The translations under genes were made by a program, and so were the position numbers. This document shows, one piece after another, positions 45,467-53,900 of a stretch of 64,000 nt of DNA; positions within the stretch are counted from its first letter, which is position 1, and the number at the start of each line of letters is the position of its first letter. The DNA is from Synechococcus sp. CCY 0621 (lineage in GTDB: Bacteria > Cyanobacteriota > Cyanobacteriia > PCC-6307 > Cyanobiaceae), in assembly GCF_019038465.1 (NCBI RefSeq), contig NZ_JAFKRH010000031.1, positions 310,001-374,000 of the forward strand. The letters run 5' to 3'. A model generated the notes under the pieces. The model made no database searches. It saw only the letters and a list, made by a program, of their open reading frames with translations, and had not been told where the DNA came from.

Positions 45467-45535
45467 GCCTAACCCCTCGGTCAACCGGAGTGCCAATGGC
45501 AGGCCACCAGCGCCCGGTTACCTCGAACGTTAGGC
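45467..45535 (+). other. attC-like recombination site 4
   Basis: Perfectly matched cores GCCTAAC (45467-45473) and GTTAGGC (45529-45535), the classic 59-base-element ends. TCG and AACCGG pair with CGA and CCGGTT after spacer bases, with an extra C on the left arm. Length 69 bases, close to the 60-base type. It is the clearest of the four. Confidence 0.9.
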
Positions 45536-45568
45536 CACGTTAGCGGTTCCATAAAGGAGTAAAGCCAC

Positions 45569-45985
45569 ATGTCAGAGGAGAACAAAAACATCATCCGCCG
45601 ACTCATCGCGGAAGGATGGAACGCGCGCAATTTCGCAGTGATTGATGAGCTTTGCTCGGCCACCTTCACCATGCACGATCCATCGGCTCCCCATCTTGCG
45701 AACGGGCCAGAGGCCGCCAAGGCCTACATCGGAGCGCTCGTCGCAGCGTTTCCCGACCTGCACATGCAGGTCCACGATCTGCTCGGAGAAGCAGACCGAG
45801 TCTCCCTGCGCTGGTCGGCCGAAGGCACCCACCAAGGGGAATTCAACGGAATTCCACCAACAAACAATCGCGTCTGCGTGTCCGGTCAGGCGATCTACCG
45901 CATCGCGAACGGCAAGATTGAGGAAGACTGGATCATCGTGGATACCTACGGGATGCTTCAGCAGCTCGGCGTGATTCCAGGCTGA
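45569..45985 (+). CDS. SnoaL-like ester cyclase family protein
   Basis: Protein of 138 residues of the SnoaL/NTF2 fold. The start is MSEENKNIIRRLIAEGWN, and further segments are LHMQVHDLLGEADRVSLRW, GIPPTNNRVCVSGQAIYRI and GKIEEDWIIVDTYGMLQQL, which are typical. The ATG at 45569 has a strong ribosome binding site, AAAGGAG. It follows the last attC-like site but has none of its own after it, so it is either a last cassette that lost its site or a chromosomal gene. GC content is between the cassette genes and the P450. Substrate unknown. Confidence 0.85.
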   Translation: MSEENKNIIRRLIAEGWNARNFAVIDELCSATFTMHDPSAPHLANGPEAAKAYIGALVAAFPDLHMQVHDLLGEADRVSLRWSAEGTHQGEFNGIPPTNNRVCVSGQAIYRIANGKIEEDWIIVDTYGMLQQLGVIPG

Positions 45986-46038
45986 CCGAGCAACATCGGG
46001 GAAGATCTCGATACCGTCATCCGTGAGTGTCATCAACC

Positions 46039-47250
46039 ATGACGACAGACCTGTTCAGCCCGGCGATGCTGGTCGATCCCTACCCGACCTACGCCGAGTT
46101 GCGCCGGACCGACCCGGTCCACTGGCATGAACCATTCGGGGCCTGGGTGCTGACGCGCTACGACGACGTGGTGGCGGCGACGCACGACCCCCGGCTGCGC
46201 TCCGATCGCGCCGGCGGCATGGGCGAGCGGGCCGGACGCCCCGAACTGCAGCCCCTCTTCGAGGTCATCGGGGCCCAGATGAACATCACCAATCCGGAGC
46301 GCCACCACCGGCTGCGCGCCCTGGTGGCCAAGGTGTTCACGCCACGGGCCGTGGAGGCCCAGCGGTCGGCCGTTGAAGCCATGGTTGGCGAACTGCTGGA
46401 TCGGCTGCCGGAGCAGGGCCGCTTCGATGTGATCGCCGACTTCGCCTTCCCGCTGCCGGCCCGGGTCATCGCCCGTCTGCTCGGCCTGGAAACTGGAGAG
46501 CTGGATCAACTGAAGCGCTGGTCGGACGACTTTTCGGCGATCTTCGGCACCGATCCCTCCGCCGTGACCCCCGAGCAGTACCAGCGGGCCCTGCAGAGCA
46601 CCCACGAGCTGACCGCGTTCTTCCGCGCCGAATTCGAAAAGCGCCGGACCTTGCCCGGCGACGATCTGCTGAGCCTGCTGGTGCACGCCGACATTGACGG
46701 CGATCGGCTCAGCGAGACGGAGCTGATCGCCAACGCCAATCTGCTCCTGGCGGCCGGCCACGAGACCACCACCCACCTGATCGGCAACGGCCTGCTGGCC
46801 CTGCTGCGCCACCCCGATCAGCTGCAGCTGCTGCTGGATGACCCGTCCCTGATTCCCAGCGCGATCGAGGAGTTTCTCCGCTACGACGGCACCGTCCAGT
46901 TCATGTACCGCGAGGCGGGGGAGGATCTGACGATCGGCGGCCGCTCGATCCGCAAGGGCCAGCTGGTGTACCTGATGTTCGCGGCCGCCAATCGCGACCC
47001 GGACCGCTTCCCCGACCCCGACCGGCTCGACGTGCGCCGCAGGCCCGACGTGCACCTGGCGTTCGGCCATGGACCCCATGTCTGCCTCGGGGCGGCCCTG
47101 GCACGGATGGAGGCCCAGGTCGCCTTCACGGCGCTGCTGCGGCGCTGCTCAGGACTGCGCCTCACCGGTGAGCCTTTGGCGTATCAGGACAACCTGGAGC
47201 TGCGTGGGCTCAAGGCGTTGCCCGTGATCTTCCAGTACCGTTCGGCCTGA
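46039..47250 (+). CDS. Cytochrome P450, bacterial class
   Basis: Monooxygenase of 403 residues. The oxygen-activation helix LLLAAGHETTTHL, the E-x-x-R pair in EEFLRYDG, and the heme loop AFGHGPHVCLGAALARME with the Cys ligand are all present. Other family segments are the substrate-side QMNITNPERHHRLR. It is a soluble class I-type P450 needing ferredoxin-type electron donors, not in this window. The substrate cannot be told. The ATG at 46039 was preferred over a GTG at 46027. GC content is host-like, so it probably lies outside the cassette array. Confidence 0.9.
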   Translation: MTTDLFSPAMLVDPYPTYAELRRTDPVHWHEPFGAWVLTRYDDVVAATHDPRLRSDRAGGMGERAGRPELQPLFEVIGAQMNITNPERHHRLRALVAKVFTPRAVEAQRSAVEAMVGELLDRLPEQGRFDVIADFAFPLPARVIARLLGLETGELDQLKRWSDDFSAIFGTDPSAVTPEQYQRALQSTHELTAFFRAEFEKRRTLPGDDLLSLLVHADIDGDRLSETELIANANLLLAAGHETTTHLIGNGLLALLRHPDQLQLLLDDPSLIPSAIEEFLRYDGTVQFMYREAGEDLTIGGRSIRKGQLVYLMFAAANRDPDRFPDPDRLDVRRRPDVHLAFGHGPHVCLGAALARMEAQVAFTALLRRCSGLRLTGEPLAYQDNLELRGLKALPVIFQYRSA

Positions 47251-47254
47251 GCGC

Positions 47255-48679
47255 TCAGCCGGCCTCCGTTTCCACCGACGCCGCCGCGGGGCGTCCGGCC
47301 AGTACCCGCCGCAGCCGCTCGCGGAACCACTGCAGGGGGTGGCCCATGTCGGCGTCCTCGAGCAGGCCGCGCTGGCGCAGGCAGTCCTCGTAGCTACGCA
47401 GCACGTCGCTGCGGCGCGCCACCTCCCGGGCGACGGTGTCGGCGAATTCGGGCCGTGAGGCCAGCAGGGCGCGGAAGCTGCCGCTGGGAACGACGAACAG
47501 CGTCGTGTCCTCGGTCGCCACCATGGTGGTGGGGTAAGGCACCTGCAGCAGCAGCGGCAGTTCGCCGAAGAACTCCCCGGCGGTGAAGGTGAACAGCTTG
47601 CGGCTCACCCGGTCGGTTTCGTGGATCGCATCCACTGCGCCGCTCAGCACCAGATGGAAGGAGCGGCCCTCCTCCCCCTGGCGCACCAGCACCGTGCCGG
47701 CGGGCACCAGACGGCGGGCGCCGCTGCCCACCAGTTCCCGCAGACGCCGATCGTCCATGCTGCTGTAGCAGGGATGGTCTGGCAGGGAGGTCCGCAGGGG
47801 GCGCCAGTCCGGGCCGGCTCGCTCCTCTTGCCCGGCGCGCCTGGAGGAGAGCAGCTGGATCTGCTGGCGGGAGCCGGCCAGTTCGATGCGGCGCTCGCGC
47901 AGCCCCTGCTCGATCGCGTAATTCAGCGAGCTGCGCAGGCTGAGGCTGGCGTGGATCGCCGAGGTCCAGGCCCAGAGCTCGAACGCCATCCCCTGGCCCT
48001 GGAGCCCGTGCAGCAGCACCTTCGGCGGCGGATCGGCCAGCACCGTCGGTTCGGCCAGGGCGGCATCCAGCAGCACCTCGGTCACGGCCAGGGGGTCGCT
48101 GCCGTGGGCCACCGTCACCTCCACATCCACCCGGCCATCGGAGCTCAGGTAGCTGAGGTTCTTCACCGGCGCATTGGTGATGGCAGAATTGGGCACCACG
48201 ATCTCGGCGCCCTGGAAGGTGCGGATCACGGTGGAGCGGATCGAGATCTCACGGATGAAGCCGCTGGTGTCGCCGAACTCGATCTGATCGCCCACCTTCA
48301 GCTTCCCCTCCATCAGCAGGGTGAGGCCACTGGTGAGGTTGCGGGTGAGCTCCTGCAGGCCGAAGCCGATGCCCACCCCGAGGGCCCCGAAGATCACGGC
48401 GAGGGCGCCGATGTCGAGCCCCATCCCCTGGGCCACCACCACATAGCCCAGGGCCGCCAGCCCCATGGAGAAGAGGGTGGCCACCGCCTCGCGCCGCCCC
48501 TCCGGCAGGGAGAACCAGCGCAGCACCCGTCCGGCCAGCAACCGCTTCAGCCACCGCGCCGCCAGGCTCACGGCCAGCAGCAGCAGCAGCACCTCCACGA
48601 CCCAGAGAAGGGAGAAGCTCTGGCGACCCAGCGGCAGCAGCGGGGCCGTGAACAGCTTCTGAAGGCGCTCGAGATCCAC
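47255..48679 (-). CDS. MscS-type mechanosensitive channel with C-terminal cyclic-nucleotide-binding domain
   Basis: Protein of 474 residues. The N-terminal three hydrophobic segments include the pore-lining helix IFGALGVGIGFGLQELTRN, followed by the MscS beta domain with GDTSGFIREISIRSTVI and VVPNSAITNAPVKN. Residues about 320-440 form a cNMP-binding barrel with LVLSGAVDAIHE, FTAGEFFGELPLLL and the phosphate-cassette region. This is the plan of the bCNG channel group, some of which open with cyclic nucleotides. The GTG at 48679 was chosen as start: AAAGGAGGA lies just upstream. It converges with the P450 gene, five bases apart. Confidence 0.9.
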   Translation of the reverse strand: MDLERLQKLFTAPLLPLGRQSFSLLWVVEVLLLLLAVSLAARWLKRLLAGRVLRWFSLPEGRREAVATLFSMGLAALGYVVVAQGMGLDIGALAVIFGALGVGIGFGLQELTRNLTSGLTLLMEGKLKVGDQIEFGDTSGFIREISIRSTVIRTFQGAEIVVPNSAITNAPVKNLSYLSSDGRVDVEVTVAHGSDPLAVTEVLLDAALAEPTVLADPPPKVLLHGLQGQGMAFELWAWTSAIHASLSLRSSLNYAIEQGLRERRIELAGSRQQIQLLSSRRAGQEERAGPDWRPLRTSLPDHPCYSSMDDRRLRELVGSGARRLVPAGTVLVRQGEEGRSFHLVLSGAVDAIHETDRVSRKLFTFTAGEFFGELPLLLQVPYPTTMVATEDTTLFVVPSGSFRALLASRPEFADTVAREVARRSDVLRSYEDCLRQRGLLEDADMGHPLQWFRERLRRVLAGRPAAASVETEAG

Positions 48680-48804
48680 CCCTTGTGCTCCTCCTTTGCA
48701 CCCTTCTAGCCCGAGGGGCCGGGATGAGGCTGTCCGCGGCGGGCGGCTGCACGGACGACCGCCCCTACAGTCGCCCTGGACGCCAGTCATCTCCGGAGCC
48801 GCCC

Positions 48805-49200
48805 ATGCGACGCCGACTTCTCACTGCGGCAATGGTTCTGACGCTGGGCTCAACGCCCTCCTGGGCTGCCCCGGCAACACCACCCTGTGAGGCGGCGCTG
48901 GGCACGTGGGACTACGTGGCCCCCAGCAAGCCCGGCAGGGCGGTGGTGACGAAGCTGGCCGACGGTCGCCATCACCTGGTGTGGATCCTGTCCGAGGCCG
49001 GTGCCACCGCCGCCGGCGCCTGGGAGGGAACCTGCGAGGGCTCCCGCCGGACCTGGCGGATCCTCTTCCCATCGGATCCAGCCACCCTTGGACGGAAGAT
49101 CCTCGAGGAGTTTGAGGTGAGCGGCGATGCCATTCGTTTCTGGCTTCTGGGGCCCGATGGCAAGCGTGGACCAATGGGTGGCGCCCGTCGCCTGCCCTAG
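48805..49200 (+). CDS. Small exported hypothetical protein
   Basis: Protein of 131 residues with a signal peptide MRRRLLTAAMVLTLGSTPSW ending AWA before APA. The mature part has two Cys (PCEAALGTWDYV, GTCEGSRRTWR) which could form a disulfide, and segments RHHLVWILSEAG and IRFWLLGPDGKRG suggest a small beta-barrel, perhaps lipocalin- or META-like. No family was recognised. The ATG at 48805 follows CCGGAG. It stands alone and is divergent from the MscS-type channel. Confidence 0.7.
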   Translation: MRRRLLTAAMVLTLGSTPSWAAPATPPCEAALGTWDYVAPSKPGRAVVTKLADGRHHLVWILSEAGATAAGAWEGTCEGSRRTWRILFPSDPATLGRKILEEFEVSGDAIRFWLLGPDGKRGPMGGARRLP

Positions 49201-49235
49201 AGCAGCCGAAACGGGCGTGCTCACCTGGACCTGGC

Positions 49236-50081
49236 CTACAACCCGCCTGGCAGCCCCACCTGCACACTCTGCTCATTCAAAAAGTAGTTCGGATCAAACG
49301 CCTTGAGCTTTCGATCCATCTGAACGTGCTGCTTCTCAGAATCATCCAGACGAAGACAGTCGCTTGGGTTGCCTTCCATGCAAAGCAATGGAATGACGAC
49401 ATCATTCTTGTCGTAGCCCCATTCCAAACTTCTGCCACCCAACAGACCGTTCCCCTTGGGTGGCTGCCGCGTCAGGACGGGAACCAAAACGTCGACTTGG
49501 GCGGCATAGGACCCAGAGGGCAGGGAAACGATCAGGGACCGATGAATCGTTTCACCGGGATTGATGTGGTCGTCCACGAACAACTTCCCAGCTGCTTCGG
49601 TTGGGTAGGGCTGCAGCTCGGCGCCCCGCTCCACCTGAATGACATCAAAAGGTCCTTTGGCCCGATCAGTAAAGGTGGATCGATTCAGCACCTGGCGGCG
49701 AATCGGGAACAACTCCCAGAAACTGTTGAGCAGATAGAGCCTGCGATTGCTGGCATTGGTGGCACTGACCTTCAGCTCCCGTTGCAGTGATGGTTGCGGT
49801 CGATCGCCCTGCCCATCAGCGGCGATCGGCGTCAGGCTGATCTGAAGACTGATGCTGGCTGGCGCCTGGGACGGCACATAGATCTCCTTCCAGACAAAGG
49901 TGTAGATCCCCCAGGAAGCGGCGATGATGATGCCCAGGGTCCTGACCCATTCGTGCAGCGATGGCGAGCGCATCCAGGCAGGGATACGGAACGGGCCCGC
50001 TCCGGCACCGGCGCCGGGCATCCCTTTCTTGGGCAGCTTCTCACTGTCTCTCGGTGACTTGATCGGGGATTCGCTGCTCAC
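49236..50081 (-). CDS. Membrane-anchored hypothetical protein in the CHAT operon
   Basis: Protein of 281 residues. An N-terminal cytoplasmic tail (1-45, Ser/Pro/Gly-rich) is followed by one membrane helix (LGIIIAASWGIYTFVW) and a soluble outer domain. That domain has LKVSATNASNRRLYLLNSFWE, ELQPYPTEAAGKLFVDDH and IHRSLIVSLPSGSYAAQVDV, which read as Ig-like or jelly-roll strands. No family was recognised. It is 16 bases downstream of the degenerate metallopeptidase-like gene and on the same strand as the TPR-CHAT protease. All three are likely one transcript. Confidence 0.75.
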   Translation of the reverse strand: MSSESPIKSPRDSEKLPKKGMPGAGAGAGPFRIPAWMRSPSLHEWVRTLGIIIAASWGIYTFVWKEIYVPSQAPASISLQISLTPIAADGQGDRPQPSLQRELKVSATNASNRRLYLLNSFWELFPIRRQVLNRSTFTDRAKGPFDVIQVERGAELQPYPTEAAGKLFVDDHINPGETIHRSLIVSLPSGSYAAQVDVLVPVLTRQPPKGNGLLGGRSLEWGYDKNDVVIPLLCMEGNPSDCLRLDDSEKQHVQMDRKLKAFDPNYFLNEQSVQVGLPGGL

Positions 50082-50097
50082 GGGCTGGGGTGTTGGC

Positions 50098-50931
50098 TTA
50101 CTTCTGGCCAGTGAAACTGGGCACTCGCCTTGGGCAGGGCGAGTTGGGCAGCCTCCTGCAGCGCCGATTCATCACCGCCATCGTGTTGAACGCAGCCCGA
50201 TCCCTTCCCTTGGCCAGCTCGCTCAGCAGCGCTGGATCGGGCACCTGGTCCTTGGCGAGCTGGGCCATTGATCCGTCGGAGCAGCTGCCCAGATCCGTCA
50301 CCCCGAGGCCGGTGAGCAAGGCATAGGAGCGCTGGCTGCGGGTCCCCATCTGCTCGGCCGCGGCGGTGCCGTAGGCCCCGTTGGCCGGGGCAATGAGCTG
50401 ATCTGGCATGGGGGGATCCTGGGGCTTGGGTTGCAAGTTGGTGCCACCGATCAACACCCCCGCCAGGCAGTTGGCCTGAAGGTTGGCGGCGGCAGGTGGC
50501 AGAACCGACGCGGCCCGGTTGCCAAGGATGGCCTTGCCCAGGCCGACCCCGACCCAATAGACCACCCCCCACTCCCCATGGCGGCTGGCCTCCTTCGCCA
50601 GCCTGGTGCGATCCAGCAGTACTTTGCCGCTGGCGGCGCAATACAGGGCCGGAGTCTGCGCTCCCGTTGCCACGATGGCCGTCGCGGTGGCCCCAGGGCA
50701 GATCGGTAGAGGCGTCTGGCCGGCGGGAAGCACGTCGATGGCCGGCCAGGGCAGCTTCGCGGTGGCTGGATCCGCTTTCCAGCTCTGGCGGAGCTGGCTG
50801 GCGATGGACGCCACCGTGCTGTCCAGTTCAGCGGCAGCGGCTCCAGGGGCCACCGACACGAGCTGCGGTGCTGTGATCAGCAGAGCGCCCAGTGCCGCAG
50901 ACCCCCGTTGGTTTCGCATGGGTGAAAACAA
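50098..50931 (-). CDS. Exported protein resembling YpfJ zinc metallopeptidase, active site lost
   Basis: Protein of 277 residues (an ATG four residues inside, at 50919, may be the real start). The N-terminus is a signal peptide (GALLITAPQLVSVAPGAAAAE). The body recalls YpfJ-type neutral zinc metallopeptidases: ALYCAASGKVLLDRTRLAKEA corresponds to 'FYCPADQTIYLD..', and NLQANCLAGVLIGG to 'LQADCxAGVWA'. In the active family a HExGHH motif lies between these. Here that place reads WGVVYWVGVGLGKAI without His or Glu. It is therefore a non-catalytic relative at best. Also four paired Cys suggest disulfides. It follows the TPR-CHAT gene by 46 bases. Confidence 0.6.
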   Translation of the reverse strand: MFSPMRNQRGSAALGALLITAPQLVSVAPGAAAAELDSTVASIASQLRQSWKADPATAKLPWPAIDVLPAGQTPLPICPGATATAIVATGAQTPALYCAASGKVLLDRTRLAKEASRHGEWGVVYWVGVGLGKAILGNRAASVLPPAAANLQANCLAGVLIGGTNLQPKPQDPPMPDQLIAPANGAYGTAAAEQMGTRSQRSYALLTGLGVTDLGSCSDGSMAQLAKDQVPDPALLSELAKGRDRAAFNTMAVMNRRCRRLPNSPCPRRVPSFTGQK

Positions 50932-50977
50932 CCGCTGCCAACCGTTGCATCAGTTTGCCTGGTGTGCAGAGCTTGGC

Positions 50978-53900
50978 TCACAATCCAGGAACCGCCCCCC
51001 CGTCGCCCGTGAGCTGCCAGGCGGCCCAGAACTTGTGGTCGGCCCAGTCCGGCTCTGGCGGATTGCTGCGGAACTCCTGCTGCACCGTCGCTAGCGCGTC
51101 CATTCGACCGATCCCCTTCTTGAGCAGGGCGACGTACCGCTGCATGAACGCCGCCGTGGCGTCATCATCCACTTTCCACAGGGACAGCAGGGTGGAGCGG
51201 GCGCCGGCCACGGTGAGGGCCCGCTGCAGGCCATAGACCCCTTCGCCCGTCTGCAGGCTGCCGGAGGCGGTGTCGCAGGCGGAGAGCACCACCAGCTCGG
51301 TGCCATCAAGCTGCAGCTGGGCCGCCTCCTTGGCGGTGAGATAGCCGTCATCGTCGGCCGTGCGGTTGCGGTTGGCGCCCGCCAGCACGATGCCGCTGTT
51401 CAGCAGCGGGTCGCCGCTGCCCGTGGTGAAGAACCCGTGGCTGGCGATGTGCAACACCCTGGGGCCGCGCGCCTGCTGCAACACGCCGGTGGTGGCGGCG
51501 GATCCCTGATAGAGCGCCGCCCCGAGCCGTTCGGCAATCCAGCTCCCCTCAGAGGCCGTGGCGGGCAAGGGCTGCCACTTGCCTGGGCCACCGAAATCAG
51601 GATCGGCGAGTACAAGGGAACGCTGGCCGCCTGGTCCGGGGCTGGGCAGGCTGAGCAGATCACGGCCGCTGGTGAGGATCCGCAGCTGCACGCGCTGGCC
51701 CAGGGTGGCCGATGAATCGGCTTCAACTCCGCTCAAGCTGTCAGCGGGAGCAGGCAGCGCCGTGAACGGGATGCGGCTCAGCTCACCATCGGGTGAAACA
51801 AACCAACGCCGCCGCCCCACCAGCTGCGGCAGCAGGGGCCCCAGCACCTTCTGGCTCACCCGGGCCCAGAACGGTCCAGCGGGGCGGTTGCGGGCCAGGC
51901 TTTCGGCCAGGGCCTGCTGGATCAGGGGATCGGTGGCCGCCGCCGGGCCGAGGTCCACCGCACGGGTCGCCCCATCGGGGAACAGCAGCATCGCCAGATA
52001 GCGCGCTTCTCCCCAGCTCCTGGCCTCCGGTTGACGGGCGTCGTAGGGGCGAAAGCGCTGGAATTCGATCAACACCCCATCAGGCGGCAGGGCAGCGGCC
52101 ACCTGGGCGGTGTCCACCAGTCGCGGGGTCAGGGCCGGTAGCTGGCGGTAGAGCTCCTGCTCCAGCCGATCACGCTCCTGCTGCAGGCTCTGCCGCTGCG
52201 GCTCGCTGAGGTTCACATCGGCCAGCCGGCCTGTCATGGCCGTTATCTGGCTCACAAGCTTCTGCTGGCCAGGGGAGCCGCGGCCAAGCTGGGCCTGGCG
52301 CCGTTCAATGTCCTGCAGCAGGCCATGGCGGTTCAAGCGCGTGAACAGGGCCAGTGGGGCGCCGGCCGGAGCTCTGGCCACAAGGGAAAAGGGGATTTCC
52401 CAGACACTGCCGAGGGCCTTGATCTGTTGCAGTCGCCGCGCCTGGGGCAGCAGGGGAGCCTCCCGTTGCAGAAACAGGGACTGGCTGCCGATTCCACGGC
52501 GCAACAGCGGCTCCGCCTTGGCGTCGGCCCCCTGGCTCAAGTGCAACTTGGCGAGGTTGCTGAGGCTGGTGGCCGTCGTGGGGTGATCACGCCCCAGCAC
52601 GTTCTCGTAGATCGCCAGGGAGCGGAGAAACAGGGGCTCAGCCTTGGCATCGGCGCCCTGAAGACGATAAAGATCCGCAAGATTATTGAGGCTACCGGCG
52701 GTATCGGGATGATCAGGACCCAGCACCTTCTCCCGGATCGCCAGAGCGCGAAGGTGGAGCGGCTCGGCTTTGTTGGAGAAGCCCTGATTGTCGTACAGCA
52801 CCGCGAGGTTGCTGAGGTTGGTGGCCGTGGTGGGGTGATCGGGCCCCAGAGCCTTCTCATGGATGGCAAGGGCACGACGCAGCAGGGGCTCGGCCTTGGC
52901 GTAGGTGCCCGGATCGTCGTAGATCATGGCGAGGTTATTGAGGCTGGTGGCTGTATCGGCGTGGTCGGAGCCGAGCGCCTTCTCTTTGATCGCCAGGGCG
53001 CGACGTAGCAGGGGTTCCGCCTTGGCGTAGGCGCCCTGGCTCCGGTACAGCGCGGCGAGGTTACTCAGGCTGGTGGCGGTTGAATGATGCTCGGGTCCCA
53101 CCGTCATCTCATTGATCGCCAGGGCGCGGAGGTAGAGGGGTTCGGCCCTAGAAAAGGCGCCCTGGATTTCATACAAGAAAGCAAGATTGTTAAGGCTGGC
53201 CGCGGTATCGGGATGATTGGCTCCCATTTCCTTCTCGCTGATCGCCAGGCTGCGCCGAAACAGGGGCTCAGCTTTGGGATAGGCACCCTGGGCGATGTAC
53301 AGCTTCGCAAGGTAGTTGAGACTGACGGCCGTTTGGCGGTGATCGGGGCCCAATGCCTTCTCACTGATCGCCAGGGCGCGGAGATAGAGGGGCTCAGCCT
53401 TGGCGTAGGCGCCCTGCCTCTCATACAGAGCCCCAAGGCTGTTCAGGCCAAGGCCGATACCATCATGGTTAGGCCCGAGCACCTTTTCGGCGATCACCAG
53501 GGCGCGTAGATAGAGAGGCTCGGCCTTGGCGTAGGCGCCTTGGTTGGAATACAGCTGAGCAAGATTGTGGAGGCTCAGGGCGGTCAACGGGTGATCAGGT
53601 CCCAGCACCTTGTTCCTGATCGCCAAGGAGCGGATTAGGAGGGGCTGGGCTTTGGCGTAGGCGCCCTGGTTGCTGTGCAGCCGCGAGAGGATGTCGAGGC
53701 TGGCGGCCATGTCGAGGTGATCGGGACCTTGCACCTTTTCGCGCCAGGCCAGAATCTTTTCCCACAGCGCCGCCGCCTGCCCATAGAGCCCCTTGGCCTC
53801 CAGGGTGTTGGCCTGGTCGATCCAGTCCCACACCTGCTCCGGGATCTGGGTGTAGCGCTCGCCCAACGGCTGGGCGATCCAGTCCTGCTGCCGTGGCCGT

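Larger units (their letters stand above)
42753..45535 (+). mobile_element. Integron-type gene cassette array without an integrase (CALIN-like)
   Basis: Four sites with the shape of integron attC sites lie at 43214-43302, 43955-44044, 44694-44793 and 45467-45535, each just after a small gene on the plus strand. Each ends in the core GTT(A/G)GGC and begins with a sequence ending AAC, and their arms pair with one or two unpaired bases. The DNA is visibly AT-richer than the flanks. Cassettes by rule run from the TT of one core to the G of the next: 43297-44038, 44039-44787 and 44788-45529; the first cassette's left end is not defined. No intI gene or attI site was seen, so CALIN is the right term. 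Confidence 0.85.

Noticed and set aside
42541-45985. An integron integrase gene near the cassettes
   Set aside because: No frame on either strand has tyrosine-recombinase motifs; the array appears to lack intI within the window.
52530-53790. CRISPR array
   Set aside because: The regular repeats are 126 bases, in frame, diverged and encode TPR units; there are no spacers.
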